A DNA stretch of 64,000 nt. Origin: Cryomorphaceae bacterium (lineage in GTDB: Bacteria > Bacteroidota > Bacteroidia > Flavobacteriales > Schleiferiaceae). Position 1 is the first letter of the stretch, and the number at the start of each line of letters is the position of its first letter. Location of the stretch: assembly GCA_021298655.1 (NCBI GenBank), contig JAJTFK010000007.1, positions 1 through 64,000 of the forward strand, in the 5' to 3' direction. The position numbers and the translations under genes were made by a program. The notes beneath the pieces are model-generated. The model worked only from the letters and a program-made list of their open reading frames with translations. It was not told the DNA's origin and searched no databases. Positions 63,103-64,000 of this stretch are shown piece by piece.

Positions 63103-64000
63103 CTAATACAGGGCGACGTTGCGAACAATGTGCAGCCCATAGCCCTCAATGCCCACTCGGCGCATGGGATTTTGGGTAAGCAAGGCCACCTTGCGAAGGC
63201 CCAATCCGTGCAAGATTTGAGCGCCAACACCGTAGTCCAAGGGGTCGTGTCCCATGGAGCGGGACGGTGTCGGTGGTGCGGTCGGATCCCACTCGGTCCA
63301 ATCCGCGGCGGGTCCGCGCTGGTTCAAGCACACAATGCACCCGAAACCCTGATCGGCGATTTTGCGCATGGCGGCCGAAAAATGCTGGGCGTCGCCCGAT
63401 CCCGGGTCCACGAAGCTGGCCCACGGACTCGACGTAAAGGGGCCGCTCTGCATGCGCACCAGCACTTCGTCGTCCTCGTGCCAGGATCCGAAGCTGAAGC
63501 TCGCGTGCCGCTGGTCTGAGGTTGTTTGGCCGTAAATTTTGACCTGCCAGGGCCCCATAGGGCTGTCCAAGCGGTAGGATTTGAGTTCGTGAACCAAGCG
63601 ATCGCGTTCCATGCGGTAGCGAATAAGCTGCTCGATGCTAATGATGCGAAGGCCGTGCTTGGACGCCATGACCTCGAGGTCCGGCAGGCGGGCCATGCTG
63701 CCGTCGTCGTTCATGATTTCGACGATGACCCCGGCGGGGCGGCTGCCGGCAAGGCGTGCTAAATCAATGGCGGCTTCGGTGTGCCCGGCGCGGCGCAGTA
63801 CGCCTCCCGGGCGGGCGCGGAGCGGAAAAATATGACCCGGCCGGCGAAACTGTTCGGCTTTGGTGTTGGGTCGAGCCAGTGCGTTAATGGTTTTGGCCCG
63901 GTCGTGCGCCGAAATGCCCGTGGTGACGCCCTCGCCCTCGAGGTCCACACTGACGGTAAAGGCCGTTCCGTGCGGATCCGTGTTGCGGTGAACCATGGCG
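63103..64000 (-). CDS. ribB: 3,4-dihydroxy-2-butanone 4-phosphate synthase with degenerate GTP cyclohydrolase II domain (partial)
   Basis: The visible part is the C-terminal about two thirds: DHBP synthase (MVHRNTDPHGTAFTVSVDLEG, GHIFPLRARPGGVLRRAGHTEAAIDLARLAG) fused to a GTP cyclohydrolase II-like domain (ALLTQNPMRRVGIEGYGLHIV). In functional GCHII the zinc cysteines sit in C-TGD-FGS-RCDC; here the region reads MQSGPFTSSPWASFVDPGSGD, without those cysteines. RibB forms DHBP from ribulose 5-phosphate for riboflavin. The open frame passes the window edge at 64000; the first ATG visible (63996) is internal to the domain. A separate RibA is expected elsewhere. Confidence 0.88.
   Translation of the reverse strand, partial: AMVHRNTDPHGTAFTVSVDLEGEGVTTGISAHDRAKTINALARPNTKAEQFRRPGHIFPLRARPGGVLRRAGHTEAAIDLARLAGSRPAGVIVEIMNDDGSMARLPDLEVMASKHGLRIISIEQLIRYRMERDRLVHELKSYRLDSPMGPWQVKIYGQTTSDQRHASFSFGSWHEDDEVLVRMQSGPFTSSPWASFVDPGSGDAQHFSAAMRKIADQGFGCIVCLNQRGPAADWTEWDPTAPPTPSRSMGHDPLDYGVGAQILHGLGLRKVALLTQNPMRRVGIEGYGLHIVRNVALY

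Overview
The window looks like chromosomal core genome from a Bacteroidota, most likely a Flavobacteriales-like lineage with unusually high G+C. The signs are: a type B (gliding/T9SS) C-terminal sorting domain at 43.8-44.1 kb, BshC (bacillithiol synthesis), DUF4294 and DUF2490 proteins, a two-domain lycopene cyclase next to CrtZ, a TonB-dependent receptor with a carboxypeptidase-regulatory partner, a fused E1 alpha/beta 2-oxoacid dehydrogenase, and the Bacteroidota promoter box TAnnTTTG before most transcription units. Shine-Dalgarno sites are not evident. Genus-level placement cannot be made from the sequence alone. Coding density is very high: genes overlap by ATGA/GTGA junctions and no gene-free stretch exceeds 300 bases.

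Layout. 0-4.7 kb: CotH-like protein and GH92 alpha-mannosidase (minus). 4.8-6.4 kb: trmD with a 2OG-Fe(II) oxygenase. 6.4-10 kb: E1 dehydrogenase fusion, a small conserved protein, tRNA-Val, a lipoprotein, msrB, tRNA-Leu and tRNA-Lys. 10-14 kb: aroK, a PyrR-like phosphoribosyltransferase, rlmD, rocD. 14-18.4 kb: an envelope operon (M23 peptidase, regulatory-like protein, TonB receptor, small protein). 18.4-20.6 kb: coiled-coil protein and zapA, facing an unusual HAD phosphatase/transaldolase-CBS operon. 20.7-28 kb: accC, DUF4294, bshC, then guaA, a periplasmic-binding-like protein, crtZ and lycopene cyclase. 28-37.6 kb: nusB, DUF1573, yajC, phoH-like, pckA, saccharopine dehydrogenase, rimM-rpsP, a cystathionine beta-synthase-like enzyme. 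37.6-46.4 kb: Rrf2 regulator, S1/P1 nuclease, acyltransferase, acyl-CoA dehydrogenase, a 1127-residue secreted protein, guaB. 46.4-56.1 kb: ettA-hisS, a light-response operon (SDR, flavin reductase, DUF2256, FeS photolyase, DASH cryptochrome), hutH. 56.1-64 kb: tsaD-protease-rimK-rsmE operon, tamB, and a partial ribB.

Points that stand out. (1) At least 15 start codons sit 3-6 bases (ten of them exactly 4) behind a TAnnTTTG-type box, which predicts widespread leaderless mRNAs. (2) A FSA-type transaldolase with altered active-site positions is fused to a CBS pair and paired with a KdsC-like HAD phosphatase, resembling the KdsD/KdsC logic with a different catalytic domain. (3) accC lacks its ATP-binding glycine-rich segment, guaA is broken by a small deletion, and the CotH gene has a one-base frameshift; these are either real lesions or assembly errors and need read-level checking. 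(4) The RibB at the right edge carries a GTP cyclohydrolase II domain without the catalytic cysteines. I found no CRISPR array, prophage, insertion sequence or obvious defence system.
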